Shown: piece by piece, positions 41,018-52,600 of the stretch
How the letters are laid out: every line of letters starts with the position of its first letter
How positions within the stretch are numbered: position 1 is the stretch's first letter
From: Tetradesmus obliquus
Lineage: Eukaryota > Chlorophyta > Chlorophyceae > Sphaeropleales > Scenedesmaceae
NCBI GenBank assembly: GCA_030272155.1
Contig: CP126201.1
Span: 2,028,501-2,092,500, forward strand
Direction of reading: 5' to 3'
Length of the DNA: 64,000 bases
Translations under genes and position numbers: made by a program
Notes under the pieces: model-generated
Seen by the model: only the letters and a program-made list of their open reading frames with translations
Told to the model about the DNA's origin: nothing
Databases searched by the model: none

Positions 41018-41449
41018 CTTTTTGCTACTAGCTCTAACAGGTTGAAGCTGTCACTCGCACATGCCAGACAACAGATGTGCTATCGTTCGATTTAAACCAA
41101 GTAAGCCTGGGGCCCAGCGAAAGACGACGCAGATCAAGGTCGGTTCAAACACTGACAAGTGACCAAACCCTGTTGAGCGGAGGGTTGCTTTGCGCGTGGT
41201 GCTTGACGTTGTTTTGCTGCACTGTGCAACACATGGTTTTTCAAGGAGGACACTGACAACTTTCAACCGTTCTGTGAGCCATCCGAGCTTTCGCAAGCAA
41301 GGGTTGTTTCCCTGGTTCCGCCCACATCCCCTTTCGTCTGTTGTACTTTTGAGCTCTAGTTTCTAGTTCAAGTGTTTTCACCACAGCCTTCAGTCTTGGG
41401 TCGCACCTGCCACACCGCGTGATCGTCCGATCTCCAACAGCAGCACATC
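41018..41449. promoter_or_regulatory. Shared promoter region of PrimPol and the small plastid-protein gene
   Basis: Only 432 bases separate the two divergent start codons, and the region is free of triplet repeats. It must hold both promoters. I see no unmistakable TATA box. Confidence 0.5.
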
Positions 41450-42061
41450 ATGGCCTCTACGCTCAGCACCAGGACTGCTTTTGCCTCGCGCACAGCTTTC
41501 GTGGGACGCGTGCAGCGCTCACCTCGCCTGGTCGTCAGGGTAAGGGCGCCTCGACACCTGATGCTGCACTGCACTGGGCTGCTGTGCCCGAGTTCATATG
41601 CCTTTTATGCTACCGAACTCATGACAGTTGTGTGTCACTTGCTGGGCACCACCTACTTCAAGATCAGTCAGCGTCCAAGCAGCGTTACGTGCCTGGTCAA
41701 GCACTCAGGCCTTGCCACTGCGGAAACCAAGCATTAACTTACTCGTATACATGGGTGTCACGTTTATGACCTCAGAACCGGCCCGCACCTCAACTGCCCT
41801 ACCTTGCTCATGCACTGCTTCTGCTCCTGCTGCTTTTACTGCTCCTGCTGCTGTGTTTTGCTGCGACAGGCCTTTGCCACTGATGGTGGCATGGAGGAGA
41901 TGAACAAGCAGATTGGCAAGCGCATCAAGGAGGCAGCAGCGCAGCTTTCAACCATGCGTGTGTGGCACTACAACGCAGCCGTGGGCAAATATGTGAAGAA
42001 GGCAGCAGAGGATGCTGCCGCAGGCAAGCTCAAGATGAAGGGCGCTGCAAAGGCCAAGTGA
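41450..42061 (+). CDS. Small plastid-targeted protein of unknown function
   Basis: Two exons, 41450-41539 and 41870-42061, phase 0, giving 93 residues. The ATG sits in a good context (ATCATGG). The first exon (MASTLSTRTAFASRTAFVGR...) is a classic chloroplast transit peptide: Ser/Thr/Arg-rich with no acidic residues, ending near RLVVR. The mature part (~60 residues) is a single hydrophilic, Lys/Ala-rich, probably helical segment: GGMEEMNKQIGKRIKEAA, then STMRVWHYNAAVGKYVKKAA, then a basic Lys/Ala tail. It has no membrane helix and no Cys. I do not recognise the family. The strong codon bias and the divergent promoter suggest a well-expressed gene. A stromal, nucleic-acid- or complex-associated role is possible but unproven. 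Confidence 0.78.
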
Positions 42062-43622
42062 TGTTTTTTGCCAGGTTTGCTTTGGCGCAGCTGTACGATG
42101 GATGTATGTATACCAACAGAGCTGGCCAGCTTGCTACTGGTGGCACCAGTTTGGCTTGTGAGGGCGAGGGGTGTGGCGGGAGGCAAGCATACGTATGCAG
42201 TGTGCAAGCTTACTAATGTCCGAGGCATGTGTCTCGGTGTCTGCAGAGGTGGGAGTGCAGTGTTGTATCTTCTGGCCTCAGCAGTGTCCAGCTGCTGGCT
42301 GCTGCTGTGTAAGGAGTAGTGAGCGTGTGTGTCACCTTGTGTGGCGGCTTTGCACACGTTACGCAGCGAATGGAGTTGAGACGAACACATTTACGTGGCT
42401 GTCACGTGTGGCCCTGGATGCTTCTGACCTATGACAGTTTGTAGGTCGGTGTGCCAGCACATGCCGTTGTCAGCAGGGACAGTACGTAAAAATATGCTGG
42501 TGAGTCACCTTGTACCATCGCTACTGCTGCTGCAGTTGGCTGCACCTTGTGGCAGCGGCCGCAGCAGGCAACGTCTGCTTTGGCTGTTTTCATTGAGCAG
42601 CAGCAGCTGCGCAGCGTGGCTAGCACGCTTGTTGCTCTCTTGTGTCTGTTGTTTCGAGTGAAGTGACAGTTGGACCGAGGGCTGCAGTCGTGTGATCCTG
42701 GCACTTGCAATGCCCGTTTGGGCATAGCTAGCTTATTCATGCCTCCTTGTATCCCCATTCTTGACACATTTAGCACAATCAAGTATGTTGCATGCAGGAT
42801 ACAGATTGGCCACGACACCGGGCTTGTTGGGCAGCAGCTGTGGGCTTGTGCTATTGCTGCCTGTCACCATGTTTGATAAGAGCAGCAGTTAGTGCGCTTC
42901 AGCTGACATGGTGTATGCTGTACCATACATGGCGTGTTGCAATCGCATATGAACCATCAGTCTGGCTGATGGATGTAGGATTGCTTGGCTGAGGTGTTTA
43001 TGGTGGAAGCGCATGTGCTGTCTCCATCTAAAGAGGCATGCCATCTGTTAGCTTTTCGGTAACAACTACAGCTGAAATGGCCTGTGTCGTGTCCCTACGA
43101 GAATGGCCTGCCCTGCGGGTGGCACTGCACAGTCACTGTGCACTGATTCTATGACAATCATTGTCATTCATTGTACCACCATTTTCCCCAACACGTGTAC
43201 CACCAATTGCTGTGCCTGATGCTCAAAAGTGTTCTTGGGCAGGTTTCAAAAGCTTGTGCTGGCCTGCTCATCTATGGAAGGTAACGATAAAGGCACCTTC
43301 TGCTGGCAGGAACCGTACGTAACACCGACTGTCAGTAACATGCCTTCAAACCGGTGAGCGTTGGCACCAGGAGGGCAGAGTGAGAAACAGGGGCCACTCA
43401 AAGAGCATAATGTTTGTGAAATATTAAGTAACAGTCAAATCGAACAACTTCAGTCGAGTGCCGGGCAAGCAACGGAACCACCAGCCAGCGGCAACAACAC
43501 CGAATTCTATCTCGAACAGGCTCAACCAGGGCTCCAATACGGTATCCAACCAATAAGGATATAGATCTTGCAGAAATGGCCGTTCTGTCTACGGAGAGCT
43601 GACACACAGCAAACACAGCAGC
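42062..43622. other. 3' region of the small plastid gene and upstream region of the next gene
   Basis: About 1.56 kb with no supported gene. The left part is G/T-rich 3' UTR-like sequence; the right part (from about 43300) is less repetitive and probably holds the next promoter. Confidence 0.5.
42308..42312 (+). terminator. TGTAA poly(A) signal, small plastid gene
   Basis: TGTAA begins 247 bases after the stop codon at 42061. Confidence 0.5.
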
Positions 43623-45486
43623 ATGGACACACCAGGGGGCAAGAGTGTTGCTGATTCTGACGATGACTTGGCCGGCTTCCTGGCAGGTGATTATCTGTTA
43701 TAGTTTCTGCTTCCTGTGCCGTGCCTGCATGACATCAGACCGCTACCAGCAACCACCATGTACAACCAGAACTGCTGACAGCAGCACTTCCTGGAAGTCT
43801 GTATCCTAAAAGTCTGTTCCAGCTCCATGCATCAAACTTATACAAGTCATTTTCACTGATGCAGGCCTCAGGCAGCGCTACAACCTCACAGAGGATGGGA
43901 CCAGCCCCATGCCAGCAGCTACCCCACTGTCCCGGCTAGGGCTCAGCACAGAAGGCAACATCTTCGGAGGACAGCCTGAATTCTTGAACCCCGGCAGCAT
44001 CCCAGCAAGTCCTGCAAACCTAGCTTCACGCAGCAGCACACCCGAGGCCGCAGAAGCTACCCTTGGAGCAGCAGGGTTGGCTGCAGGCGCAGCAGAAGCA
44101 GCAGATAGCAGCAGACTTACCTTTGCTGCAGGACTGGATGCCCTCTCGCCTGCCTCATCCCCTGGAGGCAGCAGCACAGCTGCAGGGCCTGCTGCCGCAC
44201 TGCCTGCAGGAGCGTTCCTGCAGCAGCCTCGCAGCCCGCCGGGCGACGCTGCTGCAGCTGCAGCACACTTTGCTGCTGCAAAGGCGCGCGCAGCTGCACG
44301 GGCAGCTGCAAGGTCGAGGTCCCCTTCCCAGTCTCCACGTGGCGGCGATGCAGGGGCAGCAACAAACATCTGGCCACAAACAAGCTCACCAAGAGAGGCA
44401 GCAGCAGCAGCAGAAGGTGCAGTAGCAGGGTCTGAGTCTGGCTCCTGCGCCAGCCCACGACAGCCAACCCAGCTACAGCAGCAGACCGCCAGCCAGCTGG
44501 CAACAGCAGGCGGAGCGGGATTCAGCTTCGGTGGCGGCTATGGCAGCAGCAGCACGCCTACAGACATGCTTACTGCTGCTGCTGGTGGAGGAGGAGCTGC
44601 AGGGGCCGTGGCAGCAGCAGGCTCGCCCCGCACAACAGCAGCAATGCGGGGCACTTGGGCCCAGCAGCAACAGCAGCAGCAGCAGCAGCAGCAGCGCTTG
44701 CAGGAGCTGCTGGACTCGCCAGTCAGCCCGCCTCCTGCAAACTTCCCTGTGCAGCCACAAGCACGTGAGGGTGAGTCGGCAGGTGCAGCAGTGGGTGAGG
44801 CTGCAGGTGGTGATAGTGTACTGCTTATTGTGCAGTCAGAGCAGCTCCTGCAAGCACTGCAGAGCCCGCTGCCTGTTTCAGCAGGTGTGTCACCAGACCA
44901 CACATCACAGCCCCAGGCAGATGACGCTCAGCTGGCAGCAGCAGCAGCAGCAGCAGGCGGCGCTGGCAGCAGCAGCAGCGACTTTGACAGCCCGAGTGTG
45001 AAGAAGCCTCTGTATGGGGCATTCATGGCAGCAGCAGCAGCAGCAGCAGGTGCAGCAGGTTCAAGAGCAGCAACACGTGTTCCGCCGCTGCAATTGCAGC
45101 CACATGGTGCACTGGAGCACTCAGCAGCAGCAGCAAGTGCTTCCGCCTCTGCCGCTTCTTCAGGCAGAAACACGCCTCGTGGCAACAGCCGCAGCAGCAA
45201 GCGCAGCGTGCTGTTCAGCAGCCAGGATGTTGTTGTGGAGCTGCCAGGCAGCCCGCAAGAGCAGCAGCAGCAGCAGCAGCAGTTGAGCGTAGAGCTGGAG
45301 CAACAGCAGCAGCAGCAGGCGTCGCCAGGCAGGATTTGGCACAGAGAGGCCAGCTCACCCACACGGGGAGTGCTGAAGCAGGCCAGCCTGCAGCTGCAGC
45401 AGCAGCAGCAGCAGCAGCAGCAGGAAGAAGATGAGGAGCAGGAGGAGACTGTTGAGCTAACCCTGCGACCAGAGCAATACGCTGCC

Positions 45487-45523
<37 letters not shown>

Positions 45524-48500
45524 CTATGTCTCCCCGCTCTCCTGCCTTGCAGGAGGCGCTGCAGAAGCTGCAGGAGGTGCGGCAGCAGCTGGAGCAGCAG
45601 AGCAGCAGCACGTCGGTGGCAGCGCTGCTGGCCGGCAGCAGCAGCAGCGGCAGAGCCTCAGGTCCAGTCAGCCCAACGCCGGGTGCTGTTACAAACCCTA
45701 TTTACAGTGAGGAGGAGGGAGAAGAGAAGGAGCAGCAGCAGCAGTGGGGCCTTGGCTGGAATGAAGGCGGTGCAGCAGCACAGCCTGTTGCAGGTGGTGA
45801 TGGTGATGCAGCTGCAGTGCAAGATTCAGCAGCAGCTGAAGCAGCAGCAGCAGCAGCACCGAGAGGTGCCACCGAGGCATGGGAGGGTGTTGGGCTGCCT
45901 GCTGCTGCTGCGGCTGGTGTGCTGCTGCAGGGTGCTCTAGGTGGTGGCAAGTGGGGCAGTGCAGGCGGCAGTGCCCTGGAGGTGCATGAAGCTGCAGAAT
46001 ATAGCTATCCAGCTGCTGCTGCTGCTGCTGGGCCGGCTGTGACTGGCAGCAGTGCAGCAGCAGTAGCAGAGCAGGAGGTGGTGGCTACAGAGCAGCAGCA
46101 GCAAGAGGAAGCGGCAGCAGGGATTCCAGCAGCAGGCGCTGCTGCTGCTGCTGCTGCTGGTGGTGGTGGTGGTACTGCTGCTGCTGCTGCACCTGCGGTT
46201 GACTGGCAGCAGTTGAGCAGCCAGCTGAGTATGGCAGGCTTTGAGCCACTCAGCTTGCAGGCGCCAGCAGCGGCAGCAGCAGCAGTGGGTGATGGTGCCG
46301 GCAGTGTGCTGCTGCCTGAGCTCGGGCCCCTGCATGACACCCTGTCTCAGGTGAGTGTGTGGTGGCAGCACGGTAACCAACAGAGTTGGCTGGACTGCAT
46401 GGGATGCATGATCTGCAGTTGCGCAGGCAGCAGCATTGCCATGCTGCAGCAGTGTGTCCCTGAAACCCCACCGTGAACCCTGCCATGTGCTGAATCACAA
46501 CATATCAAACTGGCCCCAGGTGCTGAGCGAGTATCAGCGCCATGACGGGCTCATGGCGAAGCTGCTGGTTGAGCGGGAGCACATCAACAACCGAGCTGAA
46601 TCCTCCTGCCCTGTGCTGTACCCCAATCCTCAATCCTTGCAGGTCCTGCGCGAGTATCAGCGCAGGGATGGCCTCGTGTCTGCATACCGCATGCAAAACC
46701 TGCCTGCACACTGCTTGCTGGACCCTGATAAACAACCGCACATCTTTGCGCCGCATGCAGGTGCTGCGCGAGTATCAGCGCAGGGATGGCCTCATGGCGC
46801 AGCATTTGGCTGAGCGGGATCACTTAATGGACTTTCTGATTCCTGCCCTGCGCTGAAATGGACCCTGATAAACAACCGCACATCTTTGCGCCGCATGCAG
46901 GTGCTGCGCGAGTACCAGCGCAGGGACAGCCTCATGGCGCAGCTGCTGGCTGAGCGGGATCAGTTGAGGCGGGAGGCTGGCCGCAGCGCAGGCGATGCAG
47001 CGCGAGCTGAGAAGCAGGCAGCAGACGCGCAGCGGGTGGTTGCACGTGTGAAGGTGCGTGTGTTTGTGCAGTGCAGTTGTTGGGGTGTTCTAAAGTGGGC
47101 CGGGCTGCTGAGGTGTGCAAGGAATGCAGCATGCTAGTGTCCTGCACGTTGACGGCAAAGCAGCGCCACACTATGTGCCGTATGTTGACAGTGCAACAAT
47201 GCAGCAGCTGTTGCTCTTCTAACATAAACACAGCCTAATTGGCGCTGCTTCATCAACATTAAATGTTGCATTGCACACAGGCTGAGCTAGCAGGTGTGCG
47301 TGCGCTGGAGATCCCTGCGTTGGAGGCAAGGCACAAGGAGGCACAAACGCGCACAGCCAGTGAAGTTGCGAGGCTCAAGCATGCGCTGCAGGAAGCCGAG
47401 CAGGCATATTCTTTCTGCTTCATCTCACACAACCATCTGCACTTTGCTGCGCATCAACATTTTGAACTACATGCAGGCCGAGCTTGCGGATGTGCGGGCA
47501 CTGGAGATCCCTGCCTTGGAGGCAAGGCACAAGGAGGCACAAACGCGCACAGCCAGTGAAGTTGCCAGGCTCAAGCATGCGCTGAAGGAAGCAGAGCAGG
47601 CAGCCGCAGCAGCGCAGCAGGCTGCTGCAGCAGCCGGCCAGGAAGGGCTGCAGCAGCAGCTGCAGGAGGCATTGAAAGAGCGGGAGAGGTGCGCGTGTTA
47701 GCAGCAACAGAGAGGCAGACAGGGCTTGCCTAACGAAACAATTGGGATGGCGAGGTGGTCTCTTTTTGCCAAGATGTTGTTACTGTTGCGGGCCGGGAGG
47801 GGCTGCAGCAGCAGCTGCAGGAGGCACTGAAGGATCAGGAGAGGTGTGTTTGTGGCTGAGAGGACAGAGAGGGAGTGACAAGGGTGTACTGCTGAGCGTC
47901 CGTTTTGCAATGTTGGTTTGTGCCGCGCTGGCAACGGTGCGATGTACACGGTGATGCACCTGGGTAGTACAGCTAACTTTGCTTTGTGTTTTCTCCAGAT
48001 GCCAAACTTTCAACAGCTGCTCTCCTCACATGCGCAGGTTCAGCCTGGAACGTGAGCGCCTCGCCTCCGAGGTTTCACGCCAGAAGCCATACATCCGCAT
48101 GCATCCGCGACCTGTTGTTGGCGCCCAACATCTGCCTGCCTTGCTGTTTTTGGGCCCTGCTTGACCCTAAAAGGAGCAGGCACATCTCAGATATATGTAT
48201 TTACATCCTTCTCTCGCTCCTCTTGCAGTCTATCCACACACACGTGCTCTACCACACACTGCAGGTTCAGCCTGGAGTGTGAGCGCCTTGCCTCCGAGGT
48301 GGCCCGCCAGAAGCCGTACATCCGCGATCTGGAGCGCGCAGCAGCAGCGGCACGCACCGCGCAGCGCCAGTCTGATGAAGCAGCAGCGCTGCTGCAGCGG
48401 CAGCTGGGGCAGATGCGGCAGGCGCAGCAGCAGGAGGTGGAGGCGTTGGCGGCTGAGCTGAACAAAGCTCGACACACTGTCAGGTGGGTGTATGTTTTGG

Positions 48501-49636
48501 CGTTGTTTGATTGTTGGTTTGTCTGTCGAGCAAGGGTGGCGCAGCAGCAGGAGGTGGAGGGGTTGGCGGCTGAGCTGAACAAAGCACGGCACACCGTCAG
48601 GTGGGTTGATGTGTCGTGTTTGTGTGTCGTGTTAAGCCTGGGGCATATTTCCCTCAGCGCTCGCAGTGCAGGGCCACATTGCTGAAGCATTTGTGGCTGA
48701 GAGTGGAGAGGGTGACGGGCTGTGTCTCGCCCTCTGCGGCCTCCTGTGCTTTGCTTTAGTTAGCGCCACTTATGCTGAATCGTAACCTTTCGTGCATGGC
48801 GTGCCTTGTTGTGCACCTGCAGGGAGGCAGAGCAGCAGCTGGCGTCCCTGAAAGCAGATGCCGCGTCCCGCAGCGACGACAGCACAGAGCTGCAGCGCCA
48901 GCTGGCAGCACAGCGTGCACAGCACGAGGAGCAGGCAGCCCACCTCGGATCAGAGCTGCAGCGCCTGCGGCAGCAGCTGCTGGCGCTGCAGCAGGCCGCA
49001 GCCAAAGCTGAGGCTTCCGCAAAGTCTGATAGCAGCGCTGCTGTGTTTAGCAGCAAGCAGCTCGCACAGCAGGAGAAGGCGCATGCTGCAGAAGTGGCGA
49101 GGCTCACTGCTGAGCTCAAAGCAGCTCGCGAGGCGAGTCAGCTTGTGAGTGCCAGATTGCAGCAAGCTGAGGCGGCTGCAGCAGAGCATGCGGCAGCTGC
49201 TGCAAAGGCGGCGGCTGCAGCAGCAGATGAGGCTGCACGCGCTGCCGGGGCGGGGCAGGAGGTAGAGAGAGCTAAGGCAGGGGCCCGGCAGCAGCAGCAG
49301 CTGCTAGGGGAGCAGCTGGCAGCAGCAAAGAAGGCAGCAGCAGAGGCGCAGCAGCAGCTGGCCAGCTGCCAAGGGGAGCTGCGGCGGCTGCGAGCAGCAG
49401 CAGGCTTGACAGGCGCAGATGCAGCCGGCAGCACTGCTGCTGCTGGTGCAATTTGCGAGGCAGGAGCTGGTGGAAACAGCGGCAGTGTCACTGGTGGACC
49501 ACCAGGGTTCAGCATCGTGCCTTTGTCAGGGGCCGTGGTGGTGCAGCTTGGCCTTGCTTCTTCCTCACAGCAGCAGCAGCAGCAGCAGCAGGCTGGAGGT
49601 GAAGGCGCCTGGATGGAGATCACCCTTGCACCAGGC

Positions 49637-49671
<35 letters not shown>

Positions 49672-52600
49672 GGCTAGCTCGCCAACTGGCAGCATGGACA
49701 AGGAGAATGCACCATCTGCTGCCGCCCAGCGCAACAACAACACTCCTTCTGCAAAAGAAGCGTCTGCGGCGCCAGCAGCGACAGCAGCAGCAGCAGCAAG
49801 TGACGCTGACCTGGCGGCTGCGCTTGGGCGTGCTGTGCGTGCTGAGGCTGCTGCTGCTGAGGCTGAGTCAGCGCTGGTGGCGCTGCGCTACAAGATGCTG
49901 ACGCTGGAGGCTGCCGGTGCAAGGAAGGAGAAGGAGCTGGATGCTCTGAGGGAGCGCCTGGGTGACAGGGTGAGGCCTGCTGACACATGATCATGTAGCT
50001 GATCTGGCAAGTACAGAGTGGCCTGCTCGGCAATGTGCTGGATTCTCTGAGAGGCCGGCGCGGCGACAAGGTACGAGTTGTCGGCATCTGGTTGTTAGTG
50101 TTGATGGCTGAGTCAGCGCTGGTGGCGCTCAGGTATCGCATGCTGACGCTGGAGGCTGCTGGCGCAAGGAACGAGAAGGAAGTAGAGGCGTTGAGGGAAC
50201 GCCTGGGTGACAAGATGAGGCCTGCTGAATGGCTGTCACCTTGTGTCTAGAACAGGTAGTACTGGTGGGCCGCTGCTGCGGCTAGAAAGGAGAAGGAAAT
50301 AGAGACGTTAAGGGAACGCCTAGGTGACAAGGTGAGGCTTGCTGACTCTTCAAGTTGGGCTCGCTGTTACCGTGTCACTTGCAGCTGTTTGGGAGAAGCT
50401 TCTCGCTTTACAGCGGCGGCGCGCTGCTGCACCAGCGCACACGTGTGCTGCTGTGCGCAGCTGTTTTCTACCACTGAAGCTGCATCGATATCGTCCCCTA
50501 TAGCCACCTGAATATTCTTCCGTCAACAATCTAGTGATGCTCTTTTGACGCCGTTGTCACATTTCACATGTTCTGATGTTATAACGTGCCCGCCAGGTCA
50601 TCAAGGAGGAGCGGCGGCTCGCGCATGACAAGGCAGCATACGCACGCATCCGCCAGGCCTACATCCTCCCGTATTGCTACGTCGTTCACCCACTGCCAAC
50701 AACCCTGTGACGCTCTTCTGACGCCCTTGTTACACTTTGAACTGTTATGTTGTTATAACGTGCCAGGTCATCAAGGAGGAGCGCCGCCTCGCGCGCGACA
50801 AGGCAGCATACGCCCGCATCCGCCAGGCCTACGCATCCACCGCCAAGCGCCCCTCAGGCACATTAACAGCAGCAGCAGCAGCAGCAGGGGGGCCTGCTGG
50901 CCTAGGGTTTGGCGGCAGCCAGCTGGAGCGGCGTGCTGCAGCGGGTGCTGTTGCTGCTGCTGCGCGGGAGCTGCGGCCTGTTGAGCTGGTGGGGCTGTAT
51001 GAGAGCCAAAGAGAGGCTGTGGAGCGGGAGCTGGCGGCAGCAAAGGCAGAGGTGCGATCAGAAACAGATTGCGCTGGATGCCGCATGGGCTGTGCTTTTC
51101 ACGCGTCCTTGTATCGGTGGTGGTCAGTTTGTAGTAGGAGGCAGTGGACAGGGAGCTAGCCGCAGCTGAGGCGGAGGTGAGGAGGGCTGGCCAAGGGCGT
51201 GATGCCTATGTGGCGGTCATTTTTCATCTAAGATGGCGCCAGGACCCACATGTGACTATCCTCTCTCAAAAAATGAACTGCCGCCGGTTGAGCTGGTGGG
51301 GCTGTGTGAGAGTCAACGAGAGGCGGTGGAGCGGGAGCTTGCAGCTGCAAAGGCAGAGGCGCGATCAGAAACACATAGCGCTGGATGCCGCATGGGCTGT
51401 GCTTTCACGCGTCCTTGTCTCCGTGGTGGTCAGTTAGTAGGAGGAGGCAGTGGACAGGGAGCTAGCAGCAGCTGAGGCGGAGGTGAGGAGGGCTGGCCAA
51501 GGGCGTGAAGCATGCGTGGCGGTCATTTTGAGCTGCGGCCTGTTGAGCTGGTGGGGCTGTATGAGAGCCAGAGGGAGGCAGTTGAGCGGGAGCTGGCAGC
51601 GGCAAAGGTGGGGGTGCGAGCTAGTCAGTGTGTGGTGCGTGATGCCACAACAGCTGGCTGGTCAGAGGCACTGTGAAGGGACACATATGCCGAACACGCA
51701 CAACTACGGGAGGGAGCAGGATTTCAACAGCAAATCCCTCACATGATCTGAACTCGGGGTCTCCTATATGCAGCTGTTCAATGATCACTGACATTGCTGC
51801 GCCACAAGCCGTGTGCTTACAGCTGCGGGGGCAGTCACGACGTTACATGAATGGGTGCGCCAGCGCACCGAGCAATAGCATAGTACTGCTTGCACAATAC
51901 TATTACTGCTTGCGACATGTGCTGGCTGGCTGGCTGCAGGTGCGGGTGCTGTCAGGGCAGCTCAGGGATGCTCAGAACCTGCTGATCACCAAGGACCGCG
52001 CAGCAGCAGTGGCGGCAGCAGCAGCAGGGCTCAAGGGCGGCGCAGCAGTGGCGGCAGGCCTTGGTGATCCTGCTGCTGCTGTTGCTGCACAGCGCAAGGC
52101 TGCAGAGCTCACCCGGGAGCTGTGCAGGTGTGTACACCATCAAGCAACAAAGCAAAAATATTTTAATATGGTTTCAAAAGCCAACACGCATTCAGCTCGA
52201 TTGCAGTCTACACACGGTGCCCGCTATACAGACTGTACGAAATTTGCTGTAGCAAACACATTTGAAGCTGTTTGCATTTCCAGGCAATTACATGTGTACA
52301 CCTGTGCTTGCTGTCATGCCAACCCGCAGCATGTGCGCGCATGAGGTGGCTGCATTGCATAAAACTGCAAAACGGCTATCTGCTTTCGGCAAGCACCACC
52401 CCAACACGATGGTAATCTTCAAACTGTTCGTGTGATGCTGCTGCGCGTTTCAACTTTGCCAACCTGCAGCGTGCGTGCGGAGGCGGCGGCTGCGCTGCGT
52501 GAAGCAGCAAAGCGGCTTGCTGAGTCAGAGGCGCAGGCGCGACAGCTGCAAGGGGACCTGGCTGACTTGCAGCAGGAGCTGCAGCAGCGGCCCACACAGC

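Noticed and set aside
47281-47402. Echoes as true mutually exclusive exons
   Set aside because: Most echoes have only one of the two splice sites and stop partway through the exon, so they cannot replace it.
51737-51810. Functional tRNA gene
   Set aside because: Box-like motifs are present, but I could not pair an acceptor stem and T-arm properly. Left as a possible SINE or relic.
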